The notes beneath the pieces were generated by a model. It had not been told where the DNA came from. It saw only the letters and a list, made by a program, of their open reading frames with translations, and made no database searches. Below, in pieces: positions 33,401 through 43,933 of a stretch of DNA of 64,000 nt; within the stretch, counting starts at the first letter, position 1; every line of letters starts with the position of its first letter. The stretch lies in the NCBI GenBank assembly GCA_905178155.1, contig CAJINV010000005.1, forward strand, positions 6,936,580 to 7,000,579, written 5' to 3'. A program made the position numbers and the translations under genes. This DNA comes from Amoebophrya sp. A120 (lineage: Eukaryota > Sar > Dinophyceae > Syndiniales > Amoebophryaceae).

Positions 33401-34857
33401 TTGGGAGGGTCGAGGAGCGCCACAGCTCTTGACGCTGCGGGCGCGCAACTGCTCGGCGGGCTCCTCAGTCTCTTGAGTCGAGCGCCGCTCTTGGCAGCTC
33501 GCCGCAGTCTTGAGGCGAGCGCGGCGCCGCCCAGCCTCGTCAGTCTTCAGTCCGGGATAGAGTGGCGTGCTACAAAATAAAAAAACAGGCCCCTCGGGGG
33601 TCTGTTGCCGGCGGGGCGGCCGGCTCGCAGAGGTCCCCACCCGCTTCGCCGCGTCGTCGTCCGACATACAGCGGCAGGGTGGCAGTCAGCTCTGTATACT
33701 CATTAAAGCACCATCGTGCTGATAGTACTGACGTGAAAAACGGCCGGCAGTTTTCAAGGGGCGTTGCCATCAAACAAGCCCGAGCCAATTCATTCGATTC
33801 CCGATTGCTAAAACGACGCAAAGGAGCCGCCAAAAGAGACGCCCCGCCGAGGCGTCCAGCGCGACTATTTCCGTCGATTTGGACCGCCCAAAAAGGGGCG
33901 CCGGAAAATGCCAAGACGAAAAAAGCGGAAGCCGCATGGTACGGGCCCCATTTCGGTCCACTTTTGGAGGTTGCAAAGCCCGCTCGCCAAAAGCTAAACG
34001 CTGACCCGCATGCTATTGGCCAGATTTTGGGGGCCCATGGGGCCGGGCTTGGTGGAGGCCCAGGCGGGGGCATAGCATGCGGGAAAGTGTTTCGATTCAG
34101 GAGGCGGCAGGGGCGCGGCTTTTCAACAAAAAAAATCAAAGGACGCAAATCCCGCCAGAAGCAGTAGGCCAGGCCGCATGTTATGGCTGGGCCCGAAACG
34201 GTGGCAAGACCCGTAACGGGTCCAAATTGCGAGATGGGGCCAGGCGCGTAGTCCCCCGCGGATTAGGGTCCGGCGGCAAGCAGTTTTTCCGGATGAAAGG
34301 GAAGCCTTTTTTCTTTGTTTTTGAAGATGAATTTTGAAGATGATTTCCTATAAAACAACTCAAACCACAACAGAGAATGAATGCGAATGAATGCTGTAGC
34401 TAGGTAGATTGCAATATTGTGCCTGTGCTAGCTAACGACGGTGAAGCTAGGTAGATATAGACTTCGGATCTCGGCTAAGTAGCTACGTAGTTAGCGAGTC
34501 CAGTGTCCGCTTAGCGAGTCCAATGCCCGCCCGTTTCATCGGATTTCCCGACCTTGGCTTTTTTTTTACGCTGACCTTGACTTTTCAAAATTGGGGCACC
34601 TTGACTAACCCGGTAGCACATGCAATATTCCGGTAGCGGTAGTACACCTACGTTCCATATTAAACTCATGGTCAAAACTACAAACTCTTCAGGACGCTGG
34701 CGACATGATGACGGACGACACGCCAAACCAGCCACAGTGGGAAGTCGCGGGGAGTAAATTGAGGTTGACAGCCAGCAGTCGAACGGAAAGGATACCGGTC
34801 TTTGACACGTTGTCAAATGTGATTGACTACGCGACGGAGATAGAAAGGATCGTGTAG
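30426..34857 (+). CDS. RPN12: 26S proteasome lid subunit RPN12 (PSMD8)
   Basis: Non-ATPase subunit of the 19S regulatory particle lid, needed for lid assembly onto the proteasome. The predicted 279 residues match the family's length. Recognisable blocks are FERNVKQLKIYYRDFEKSIP, GLYLLSLVCSDRISEFHTEL, RPVLLERYLMEGNF, the PCI-like part QISLDRVAKMLYMSNVSEV and the C-terminal NVIDYATEIERIV. Exons: 30426-30593, 30710-30793, 30966-31166, 31322-31412, 31643-31689, 31807-31890, 34693-34857 (840 nt). Introns 1, 2, 5 and 6 are GT-AG; introns 3 and 4 are introners 35 and 36. Intron 6 is 2,802 nt because a TIR transposon sits in it. The Leu-Met-Glu-Gly join at introner 35 aligns with the family without gain or loss. 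Confidence 0.93.
31167..31316. mobile_element. Introner 35, family A
   Basis: TIR TATCCTGTACAAAAGTATCG; flanks ACCTG/ATCTG. Removal restores Arg-Tyr-Leu-Met-Glu, conserved in PSMD8. Confidence 0.92.
31413..31637. mobile_element. Introner 36, family B
   Basis: TIR with GTGCACA; flanks GCAGA/GCAGA. Removal restores Gln-Gln-Thr-Met-Arg. Confidence 0.9.
32010..34659. mobile_element. 2.65-kb TIR transposon in the last RPN12 intron (TTAA flanks)
   Basis: Terminal inverted repeats of about 120 nt: 32010-32130 starts ATATGGAACGTAGGTGTACT, and 34540-34659 is its near-identical reverse complement. TTAA lies immediately outside both ends (32006-32009 and 34660-34663), the target used by piggyBac-type elements. 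No transposase is visible: the long open frames inside overlap on both strands and are GC-rich repeat artefacts, so this is a non-autonomous copy. Inside are tandem repeats (32158-32620) and short inverted repeats with GGTAGTGCAA (32770-33130). Assignment to piggyBac rests on TTAA alone. Confidence 0.8.
32158..32620. repeat. Tandem repeats inside the transposon
   Basis: Units sharing AAGCACCGCCAGCGCGGGCC or a close variant. Two to three units of about 57 nt are followed by three of about 120 nt that also carry GAGCCAGGCCGAACGGGTTC. No coding role is evident. Confidence 0.8.
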
Positions 34858-35723
34858 ATGAAGTCGTGTTGGGTAGTTGTGTCGGAGCGTGGTACACACC
34901 AGCTGCTGCACACGAAGATTATACTACCCCGCTTTCTTCACATCAGCACGACTGATGTCCTTTTCCTGTTCATCTTATACGCGACACAAGTTCGAATTCG
35001 ACATGGTAATTTGAAGTACGGAACACAAATTTTTCAAAGAACCATTGTAGAACCTGGACGCGGCAGCTGATGGGTGAACCAAGAAGCTGCAATTTCGACA
35101 CGGCTCCGGTTGAGAGCAGTGTCGATATCCACTTTTAACTTCGAGCTAAGGGTGCTTCCTGGCGGATGTTCTTCTCCTCAATCCAAACGCAACTTAGCTC
35201 AGTTCGCTTCATCTGGAGTGTACTAGTTGTCTGTGAAGTTGTCTTTATCTCCATCGGTGCTACATATCTTGCTCACGGTCACGTTTCTCGTTTTGGATCT
35301 TGTAGTGTGAAATTCAATCGCAAAAAAAAAAACCAAAGAGAACCGCTGCAACAAGAACGGAGTAGATCACCATAGGATCAGCTGCCCGTCGTGTGGATGA
35401 TTTCGTCATCTTTCTTTCTACGTAGTTCTTATTTGCGCATAAGAATATTTTGCACTATTCGTATTCTATTTTTTCAGGCGACATTCACACTCGGCGACAT
35501 GAAGACTTAGCTTTCTTGGAATTGGACTATTGATATTCTTGTTTTCTGCACGACCTGCTGATACAAGATGTAGTTGGGCCCGACCGCCGACTGCACAATT
35601 TTCACATCCATATATTCTTCTTCTTGAAAAATTCGATCTGCTTTACCCGCCTGCTTACGAGGACCTGATCTCAACCTGCTTCACCAGAACAACCATATAA
35701 TCCAAATCATTTTTAGTACAGCT
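34858..35723. other. Intergenic region
   Basis: No supported gene, RNA or repeat. Presumably the 3' end of RPN12 and leader of the next gene. Confidence 0.5.
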
Positions 35724-36422
35724 ATGCCCGGAGGGCATCTTCCGCCCCGGGCAGCAGGCGACCCACCGACAACGCAAAGTAGTAATGCCAATTATGACCA
35801 TGCAGCTGATTATGGTGCTGCAACCAACAACTGGATCCCACCGCATGCCGGTACTAACCAAGCGCAACAAGAAGCAGATCATGACACGACGCCGACCAGA
35901 TCCGCTGCAACATCTCTCTCGCAACAACTTTTCGCCCTCAACCGACGACTCCGGAACTTTTTTCACACCATACTCCGCCTGTACGGGATTTTGTGCCTCC
36001 ACGTAGCGTTTCTGGTCTCCATGCGGACGAGCTACGAATTTTTGGTGAAGATGGAATACGGAGCGGAATTCTTTTATGGAAGTGTCAGAATCGAAATCGA
36101 CAAAGTCGAAAAATTTGTGATGCACAAAATCGATGCCAGTTGGAGCCTCAGTTTCTAAGTGGCGCGTGACAACTTTCGGGACCACCAAAATCCAGTCTGT
36201 CATGCTGTTTGGACAAAGCAGGCTGCTCCTGTCATGCTACTCTGGCAACATATTACATTTTACATACCCCTAAACAGGCTTCCAATCGGTCTCATTTGCC
36301 TGCTCCCCAATACAGGCGTCGCGTGCCCTACATTTTATGCATCACAAATTGTTTGATTTTGTCGATTTCGATCCTGACACCCCCATATCTTTTTTGTCGA
36401 TTTTTTGTACCTGGCAATGTAG
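35724..36422 (+). CDS. Small unknown protein with a hydrophobic C-terminal half
   Basis: Not recognised. Exons 35724-36074 and 36393-36422 join across introner 37 to give 126 residues. The first 75 residues are polar and rich in Ala, Thr, Asn and Gln. The rest has a hydrophobic or amphipathic stretch (TILRLYGILCLHVAFLVSMR) and ends EFFFVDFLYLAM, so it could be membrane-associated. The stop is only 118 nt before the next ATG, tight for separate eukaryotic genes, so an upstream part of the BEACH gene cannot be excluded. Confidence 0.55.
36075..36387. mobile_element. Introner 37, family C
   Basis: TIR GTCAGAATCGAAATCGACAA; flanks TCTTT/TCTTT. Removal gives Phe-Phe-Phe-Val-Asp. Interior orientation is opposite to introner 3. 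Confidence 0.87.
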
Positions 36423-36540
36423 ATGATGATAGATCATGAGCCAGTTGCTTTAGGTGTCAGGGAATAAAGACTCTAGCCGCGCGGCTTCTCCACGACGTGC
36501 ACCACGTGCAGGCTTCGCGAAGACCCCCTTCTAATCGAAA

Positions 36541-39500
36541 ATGCTGGTGGGAATCTCGCGGAGTTTAGCCAAGGAAAAAACTGTGTTAGTGTAAACTTTC
36601 TTTGGCTGACAGCATCACAAATCTGCTCTACATGACAGAGACAATTTCTCATGCGTCGTGGCTTGTAAAGGAGCACACACTTGAGCAAAGAACTTCATGG
36701 CTGTCTGGCATGACAGGCGAAACTCTGTTGCCTGTTGTGCATTACAGAGTTACACTTACACAGTTTTTTTCTTGCATAGAGTTTCAACCCGCTTGTGCTC
36801 GCCGAGGGCGAGCAGTACCTGGCGGATTATTCCGTTTCGCTATGCAATGCAAAAGCACCGCCATCGTACGTAGATGTATGAATTACATTACAAATTGGGT
36901 CAGCATGACAAATGCAATTTGTAATGCTACTTCCGGTTACGCAAGACAGAGATTTGTCATGCGTGTCTGCGACCACTGAACGAGTGCGATAGTACTTTTG
37001 CACAGGATATTCGTGGCGGGTCAACAACTCGACGACGAGCACGAATGGAAGGTTGAGAATAGCGAGTATGAGCATCATTTTAGACCCGGATGACTGCGCG
37101 TTGGATTTAATCCGGATTCAGTTCAAACACTTTTTGCACGACGGGAACGCGGTTGCAGCGAAGAAGGACGAGAAGATAAGCAATAACCTCGGGGGAGTTG
37201 CACCTCCGCCGGGTAGCAGTGCGTCCGCCATGTTCAACAGCAGCAATCCGAACAACCTCCAAAGCCGCTTGCTGAACGTGAAAGCCAACCAGTGGTCACT
37301 CATCCGCACGCATCAGTGGCAGCAGGAAACCAGGATAACAACTCCGTTTAAGACGGAGCAATATCCTCTGCAAAAGTATCGTACTCGTATTGCAATCATG
37401 CATTACAAATCGTTTCCTCTATGTAAATTCGCATTACAAATTCCACTTCTCATGCTGAGGAAATTTGTAATGCATTTATACGAGTACTGCGATACTTTTG
37501 CAGTTCATAAGCAAAGCGCTCCTACAAGTACACACTACGCCATCCATTTACGGTACGGTGACTTGAATCAGCTGAGAGAGGTTTTTGAGGAGCTGAAGGA
37601 GCTTAACGGGAATGGGAGTGGTGGTGACAGCAGGAACAATGCTGCGGCAACGTCCGGCTTCACCCTGAGCAAACAAGCGCAGTCGAATCGCGACCGGGCT
37701 TTGGAGTCGTTGGTTTTGAAATTACAATCGACATCTTCAAGTTCCTCTTCCTCCTCGTCGGCGCAAGGAAATCAAAATGCAAACCAGGCCGGCGGACGTC
37801 AACAACCTCCCCAGCAGCAACTGACCGTCGCGTTCGACCTGTCCCGCCTGCAGTCGCACCGGGAAAGGCAAAATTTGCAGCTGCGGGAGTTTTTACCGCA
37901 AGACGATCCGAGAGTGAAGCAAGGAATTTTTTGCTTCCTGATAAAGCCCATGGTGAAACACCGAGGATTGTTGCAGTTAACGGACCAAGCGCTGTATTTC
38001 CAACCAGTGCCGAACTTTTTGGACGACTCGCCTGTGATTCGTATTTCCCTTGCGGAAATCCTACACTTTTTCCCGCGGGTTTGCAAGTTGAAAGACTGCG
38101 GGCTTGAGATTGTCTGCGAGAAAAAGGCGAGAAACTTGTTTTTGATGTTCGAATTTCAGAAGTTGCGAAACGCAGTATTGCAGTTGTTGGAGAAGCTGCT
38201 GGTAGGGCGGAGCAGTGGGGCAAGTGGTGCAGAAAACGGAACGCAAAGTAGTAGACCAAGCAGCAATAGTACATCCCGGATCATGATAAACCCCTCTTCC
38301 AATCTGAAGCAAATGCTGCAGCACATGCTTTCGCTCTGGCAGAGCGGGAAGTTGTCGAATTACCACTACTTGGATTTCTTGAACTGTGCTGCCGGGAGGT
38401 CGGTCAACGACCTGTCGCAATTATGCAGGAAAACAACTGTGTAAGTGCAAATCTGTGATGCAGAAAGTGCAAAACTGTCACACTTGTCATGCTGGATGTG
38501 CGTCATAGGCTACTTCCATACGTGTTTCCACGTACTAGCTGCGCATGACAGGTTTTTCCTGTAATGCAAAGCGAATTTGTGATGCTGCTCTTCCTACAAA
38601 GACAAAGTTTCACTTACACAGTTTTTCTCCTGGATAGCAATATCCGATCTTCCCGTGGGTCCTAACCGATTACCAGTCGCTGCAGATAGATTTGACGGAT
38701 CGGAAAAATTTCCGGGATCTGTCGAAGCCGTTAGGTGCGATGAATCCGAGCCGGTTGAGGCAATTTCGAGAACGGATGCGCGAAATGCCAGCGGGACAAA
38801 AGTTTTTGTACGGTATAAGAAGGATCTTGTTTCATCTTCTCATGCTGTTTCACCTCCGATGTGGCAGTTTGTTTGGCATGCATAGACTGCATAATCATCA
38901 CCGCCTTCAGCAAAAAAACAGGACAAACAAACACAAATTGTCACAGGCACCCACTACTCCACGCCCGCTTACGTTCTCTACTTCCTCGTCAGGGAACTGC
39001 CAGAGTGCATGCTCAGGCTTCACTCCGGCTCCTTTGACTCCTGGAACCGGTTATTTCACTCCATGGAAACCACTTACCGGGCGACGCAAGACGGCTCCGC
39101 GGTTTTGATGGAATTACTACCGGAGTTTTTTGTTCTGCCAACGAGCAATAAAGACGCCCAAACAACTTTTCTGGAAAACTACCTCAATATTTCCACCCAA
39201 GAGGGGGACTTGCGCAACGTTTCCCTGCCACCCTGGAGCAACGGCAAACCGGAGTTGTTTCTTTCAATACAGCGGGCGGCGTTAGAGTCCGCGATTGTCA
39301 CGGAAATGCTGCCGAAGTGGATTGATCTGATTTTCGGCTGGAAAAGCCGGGGAGAAAACGCCGACAACGCGGACAATCTTTTTCACCCAGTTTGCTACTT
39401 GGGCCCGAAATCGAGTGGATTAGCTGGATCATCATCCACTGGTAGTGGAAGTACAACTAGCGGCAGCCGAAACAACAAACAGGCGCAAAATCCGGAAATG

Positions 39501-42500
39501 AATAACCAGCAGCAAAACCTCACAAACAGAGCGACGGGCATGGTCTCTGGTGCGATTGGCGGCTCCTTTTCCCAAATGCTCGGCGGCATGAGCGGTATGA
39601 GGAACGCGTTTACGCATTGCAAACATGTCAGGGTCTGCATGGATTCGAATTTGTGATGCGACTTCTACATCATGACAAAATCTGTCATGCAGGGTCAGCA
39701 AAAGGACCCATTTCCTGTTACAGAAAGGGGGCATTTTATTCTTATGCGGATTAGGCATTGGGATTATACCTGCTCGGACTCTCTGATGCTAGAGCTTGCA
39801 TGCCAGATGATCTGGGCTAGGCAAACGCCGCATCACAAATGTCTGCACTCTTCCAGACCCAGACACATTTGCACTTGATAGCGTTGTTGGGAAACACTTT
39901 CTTTGACATGGACGACGATGTTGAACACGAGAAAAACAAGCAAAAACCGAATAGGAACAGCAGCACGAATGAGCAGGATGCCTTCGGCGGGACGATAGAC
40001 CAGCAGGACAAAGCGGTTTTGGAGATCCAAATTGAGGAATTCGGCCGCGTATGCATTGCAAAAGCATCGTAAACTTCTAGTATGAATGGCATTACAAATT
40101 TGCAGCTCAGTAACAAAAATGTTGCAATTTGTCATGCTAATTCAGGTAGAAAATTGTATTGGATTTGTAATGCATGCCTGGTGCAATCGAGTATTTGCGA
40201 TGCTGTTGCATTGCATACCGGGTCCCGTTTCAGCTCTTCTCCGAGCCGCACCCACCAAAGATGGTCACGCAACAGAATTCGGACGGGAAGAATCTGTGGA
40301 CTGTGGAAAGGTTGAAGCAGGACTGGATACAGAATGAGCCGTGGTACGTAGCGCTAGCCGCGATTGGGAAAGAGGGAGAATTCCTTCATCGCGGGGGTCC
40401 AGCAACCGCATCAGCAGGACTACAGCTTCCGTCTGGAGGTGCGCCACGGAATGATGCTGGTAACACCAGAATTATTTCAAACGATGTTGACCCCTTCGCC
40501 CCGAACGGGGGGAATAGAAACAGGCAGGACGAGGATTTTTTTGGTACTACAACTGGGACGACAAATAAAACAGTGAACAATCAAGACTACTCTTCTCGCA
40601 GCACTGCCTCCACCGCAGGTAGGAAAGGATCACTTGAAAAGAACCAGAAAGGCGGAAGTTCTGCAACCGAGCCGACCATTGTGAATTTCTTGCCGAAAAA
40701 GCGGACAGGATCCACAGGTGAAAACAACCTTGATCCCCCCCACCAGCCACAGTTGCAAAATCCGTACGCGAAAACCGCCACGCCGAAAAGCAGCAATACG
40801 ACTGCAGCCAGTATATCAAATGTAAAAGTGTCTGTGTCTGGGAACTTGTGATGCTGGGTGGCGTCTCATGATGAGGCTACAAATGCTGGCTCAGCATGAC
40901 AAGTTTCTGAGCTCCTAGGTGTTGCCTATTCTGCATGACAAACTGCGCTCATGCAACACAGAAAAACGGAGCTTTTGGGTAACGTGCATGACAGATTTAA
41001 GAGTCATGCCAGACAAGCATGACAAACATGAATTCTTCCAGACCCAGACATTTTTACAGTTGATACAGTATGGTGAACGTCAGTTTCAGCGCACCGGAGC
41101 CGGATTTCTTGAAATCGAACATCAAGCCGAATGACGATTTCTTTGACAACTCATCTTCTTCGACGAAGATAGATTTCAACGTTGGTGGCGCTACTGGGCC
41201 TAGCGCAGCTTCTACCACAATAAATCGCAATAAAGCAGCCAACAATTTTTACAACAATAATCCGCAAAATAATAAGCTTCCGGAGTTCAGCTCCTGGCGG
41301 TTACAGGAGGTTATCGCAAATGACCCAGACGGGAAGTTAAATACGCTGAAGGGGGAGATCAACCAAATGCAACACACCAGAGACAAGATTTTTGCGGTTT
41401 GCGAGGACGGGTGTTTACGGACATTGTGCAGAAGAACGGGCGTGCAGAGGGCGTTTCACTTGTTATGACAGTGCACAAGAACAACTACTCCCCCTCCCCC
41501 TCGTTTGTCATGCAAAATGCCTAATCCATATCCACTCTTTCCCTCTTCAGTCTGTTTGCATGACAAGTTTATTCCGAAGGAGCCCAAACTACACTAAATG
41601 TCCGTTCTTGGATTTATCATGCGGAAGCCACATGTCTGCCGATGCTGGTATAGCGGTTCATGCAACACAAATGAGGGGGACGAGGAGAAGTTGTGGACTG
41701 TCATGCTTGTCGAACGTGCCACTGAAATGCCTCGCGGTGGTGGATCTGGGAACTGTGTTTGCAGAATTTTCGCACCTCCAAGCAGCCTCGGCTAGCAGTG
41801 TCGCAAATGGAGCTCCTGCATCTAATGGTGGCGCGGCATCAACCACGATGTTGACAAGTAGACCTGAAGTCGATCTGTCCCCGCTTTCCGCCCAGAACCA
41901 ACAGTCTACGATCATCGTGGTCGGGGGTTGTGACAACGCCATTTCCTTATTTGATCTACGAACGGGGGTCGTCGTTGATCGGCTCTTTACCGCACACGCT
42001 GACACGGTGACCTGTATGGCGCACTGCGTGGAGCAGAATCTAGAAGCGAAAAAAATCTGCTTGAAAATCATCACCGGATCCCTGGACCAGACCGTCGCGG
42101 TCACGGAGGTGTTGCTCAGTAACACAAGTAACGGGATGTTGAATCCCGGAGCGGTAAATCCAAATACAGTAAACGTGAAGGGAATTGGGCTGCAACTTTT
42201 GTCCACTTTTGACGAACCGGATGAGCCTGTCTCCGCCGTCCACACAGTGATAGCAGGCACGAGCAACTTCATTGCGTGCGGGACGGAAACGGGAAAAGTT
42301 TGTTTGTTCACGACGGATTCCACCGGGGTGTTCGGCGCTGCGGCGGGAATTTCGAAGAATGAGATGTACTTTGAGCGGCAGTTGGAGTACAATCAGGAAA
42401 TCATTCATGTGGAAATCACAGTGAAAGGAAAATTGCAACAGATGAACACCAACAACTCGCTAATCCTAACTGCCTTGGATAAAGACGGGAATTTGAGGCA

Positions 42501-43035
42501 GTACGATATTTCCGAAGAAAATCAAACAGAATTACTACGACGGCACTTAATATCGACTTCGCCGGATGCGGGGAGCGGCGGGTATGGCATAGACCACCAG
42601 CAGCCGCCGGGGATGATGATGTTAGGAGGTGGGAATAACTCGAAGTGTGTCTCCATGTTGGCGATAACAACCACAACAAGAATGACATCGTCAACTAACA
42701 GCGGACCACCTGGACGTGGTCCTGGTCCCTCCAGCATGACCACAAGCACAAACAGCCCGATGCTGCTGGTAATCAGCTACGGTGATGGGTCTGTGCAGCT
42801 CTATGATGTCGCGGAAAACGCGGTGAGGAAAGTGTGGAGCTGCGGAGACGGGAAGGCGGCAAGACTGAGTAGTGCGATCAGGGCGAACTGTGATTCTTAT
42901 GCGGGGGTAATGATGGTGGATGGAAGTTGTAGCACAGGTTTGTCTTGTGCAGGAGGGATGGGTGCAGCAGCAACCTCGTTGGAAGATTTTGTCTTCTGCA
43001 CGGAGGACGGGTCGCTGTTTCTGGTGGGGTACTGA
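36541..43035 (+). CDS. FAN/NSMAF-like BEACH-WD40 protein
   Basis: BEACH-domain proteins act in membrane trafficking and signalling; FAN (NSMAF) couples a TNF receptor to neutral sphingomyelinase in animals. The 1,547-residue frame starts [20 protein letters not shown], like the FAN N-terminus. A GRAM/PH-like part lies near 240-360 ([20 protein letters not shown]). BEACH spans about 405-795: [57 protein letters not shown]. It is widened by a low-complexity insert. A WD40-like region follows from about 975 ([29 protein letters not shown]). Exons: 36541-36565, 36784-36840, 37015-37361, 37515-38421, 38642-38812, 38947-39610, 39886-40049, 40223-40813, 41071-41463, 41711-43035. Intron 38813-38946 is GT-AG, inside the Tyr-Gly-Thr-His motif; the others are introners. 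Confidence 0.9.
36566..36778. mobile_element. Introner 38, family H
   Basis: TIR AAAAAACTGTGTTAGTGTAA; begins TAG; flanks GAGTT/GAGTT. Removal restores Arg-Ser-Phe-Asn-Pro. Interior is inverted relative to introner 57. Confidence 0.88.
36841..37009. mobile_element. Introner 39, family A
   Basis: Ends TATGCAATGCAAAAGCACCG and GTACTTTTGCACAGGATA; flanks TTCGC/TTCGT. Removal gives Val-Ser-(Arg or Trp)-Arg-Val. Confidence 0.87.
37362..37509. mobile_element. Introner 40, family A
   Basis: Ends TATCCTCTGCAAAAGTATCG and complement; flanks AGCAA/AGCAA. Removal restores Thr-Glu-Gln-Ser-Ala. Confidence 0.9.
38422..38636. mobile_element. Introner 41, family H
   Basis: TIR AAAACAACTGTGTAAGTGCA; flanks GCAAT/GCAAT. 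Removal restores Ser-Gln-Tyr-Pro-Ile, a conserved BEACH position. Confidence 0.92.
39611..39880. mobile_element. Introner 42, family D
   Basis: Starts TAC; left TIR partly decayed (ATGTCAGGGTCTGCA); flanks GCGTT/GCGTT. Removal restores Asn-Ala-Leu-Leu-Gly. Confidence 0.88.
40050..40217. mobile_element. Introner 43, family A
   Basis: Ends TATGCATTGCAAAAGCATCG and GCGATGCTGTTGCATTGCATA (last 20: CGATGCTGTTGCATTGCATA); flanks CCGCG/CCGGG. Removal restores Gly-Arg-Val-Pro-Phe, conserved in BEACH. Confidence 0.9.
40814..41065. mobile_element. Introner 44, family D
   Basis: TIR AAAAGTGTCTGTGTCTGG; flanks CAGTA/CAGTA. Removal restores Ala-Ser-Met-Val-Asn. Confidence 0.88.
41464..41705. mobile_element. 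Introner 45, family B
   Basis: TIR TATGACAGTGCACAAG; right end GTCATG; flanks CTTGT/CTTGT. Removal restores His-Leu-Ser-Asn-Val. Confidence 0.88.
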
Positions 43036-43933
43036 GGATTTTGATCTTCTTTACGATTTCTGCCTACGTAGCTAGAAGTACTTCTATCACCAATGAGCGG
43101 CTTCTTTTTCCCGAATAGGAACCAGCAATGTGATGTCCACATCTACTCCTAACTCCCATCATCCACTCATGATAGCATTGCATGGAAGAATAAGAGCCGA
43201 AACTTCTTCGAAATTGTTGAAAAGTAGCGACACCCACACCCTCACCCAAAAAATCATGTTTCCCTTTACATAGATTCCGAGAATTTTTTCTCCCACCGAG
43301 GACATCATCAACCTCTAGTAATGCAGCGCTGCTTGCACCTGCTAACAAGCAGACAGAGTTACTGCCGCATTGGCTACAACGTGAACGAGCTCCAAAGATC
43401 TCCATGTAGTATGTTCCCGCGCCGCCTGACCACGACATGATTCGATACTGATCCACATTTTTGTCCACACAAGCAGAGACATTGATACGCAAGAGGCTGA
43501 TCCTTTTTTTTTTTGCTCTCGCGTAGAGCTAGAGATCAGCAAGCGCAATCGAAAGTAACAAAGCTCTAGAAGAAAAAATACTAGACAGTGGGTCCTTACG
43601 ATAATTATACCCGGTGTCGTTTTTCGCAATCCCAGCTGCAAGAAGAAGTCAATGTAGGCTCGATGTTTTTACTGCGTTTCATCTCTAACAGCGACAAGCC
43701 CTGCCTCGTGCGGGTGGTTTCACTCATACTTGAAACATGTGTTTCTGTTTCAGATTTTTGTAGAGTAAGAACCACGACACAGCAAGTAGAAGTAGGACTA
43801 GAACTACACCAGCAACAGAAGTACATCAAGCAACGTCACGACGAGGACCCATGATAAGAGTTTAGCGACCCTCCACCTTATATCACAGATTTAGTATTAC
43901 CGCCGGGCTGACCTCCGCAAAATAAACGTGACG
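43036..43933. other. Intergenic region
   Basis: Only short open frames without motifs. Nothing else can be supported. Confidence 0.5.

Noticed and set aside
33562-34167. Overlapping open frames of about 200 codons on both strands
   Set aside because: They lie inside the TIR transposon in GC-rich DNA with few stops, and show no transposase or other motif.
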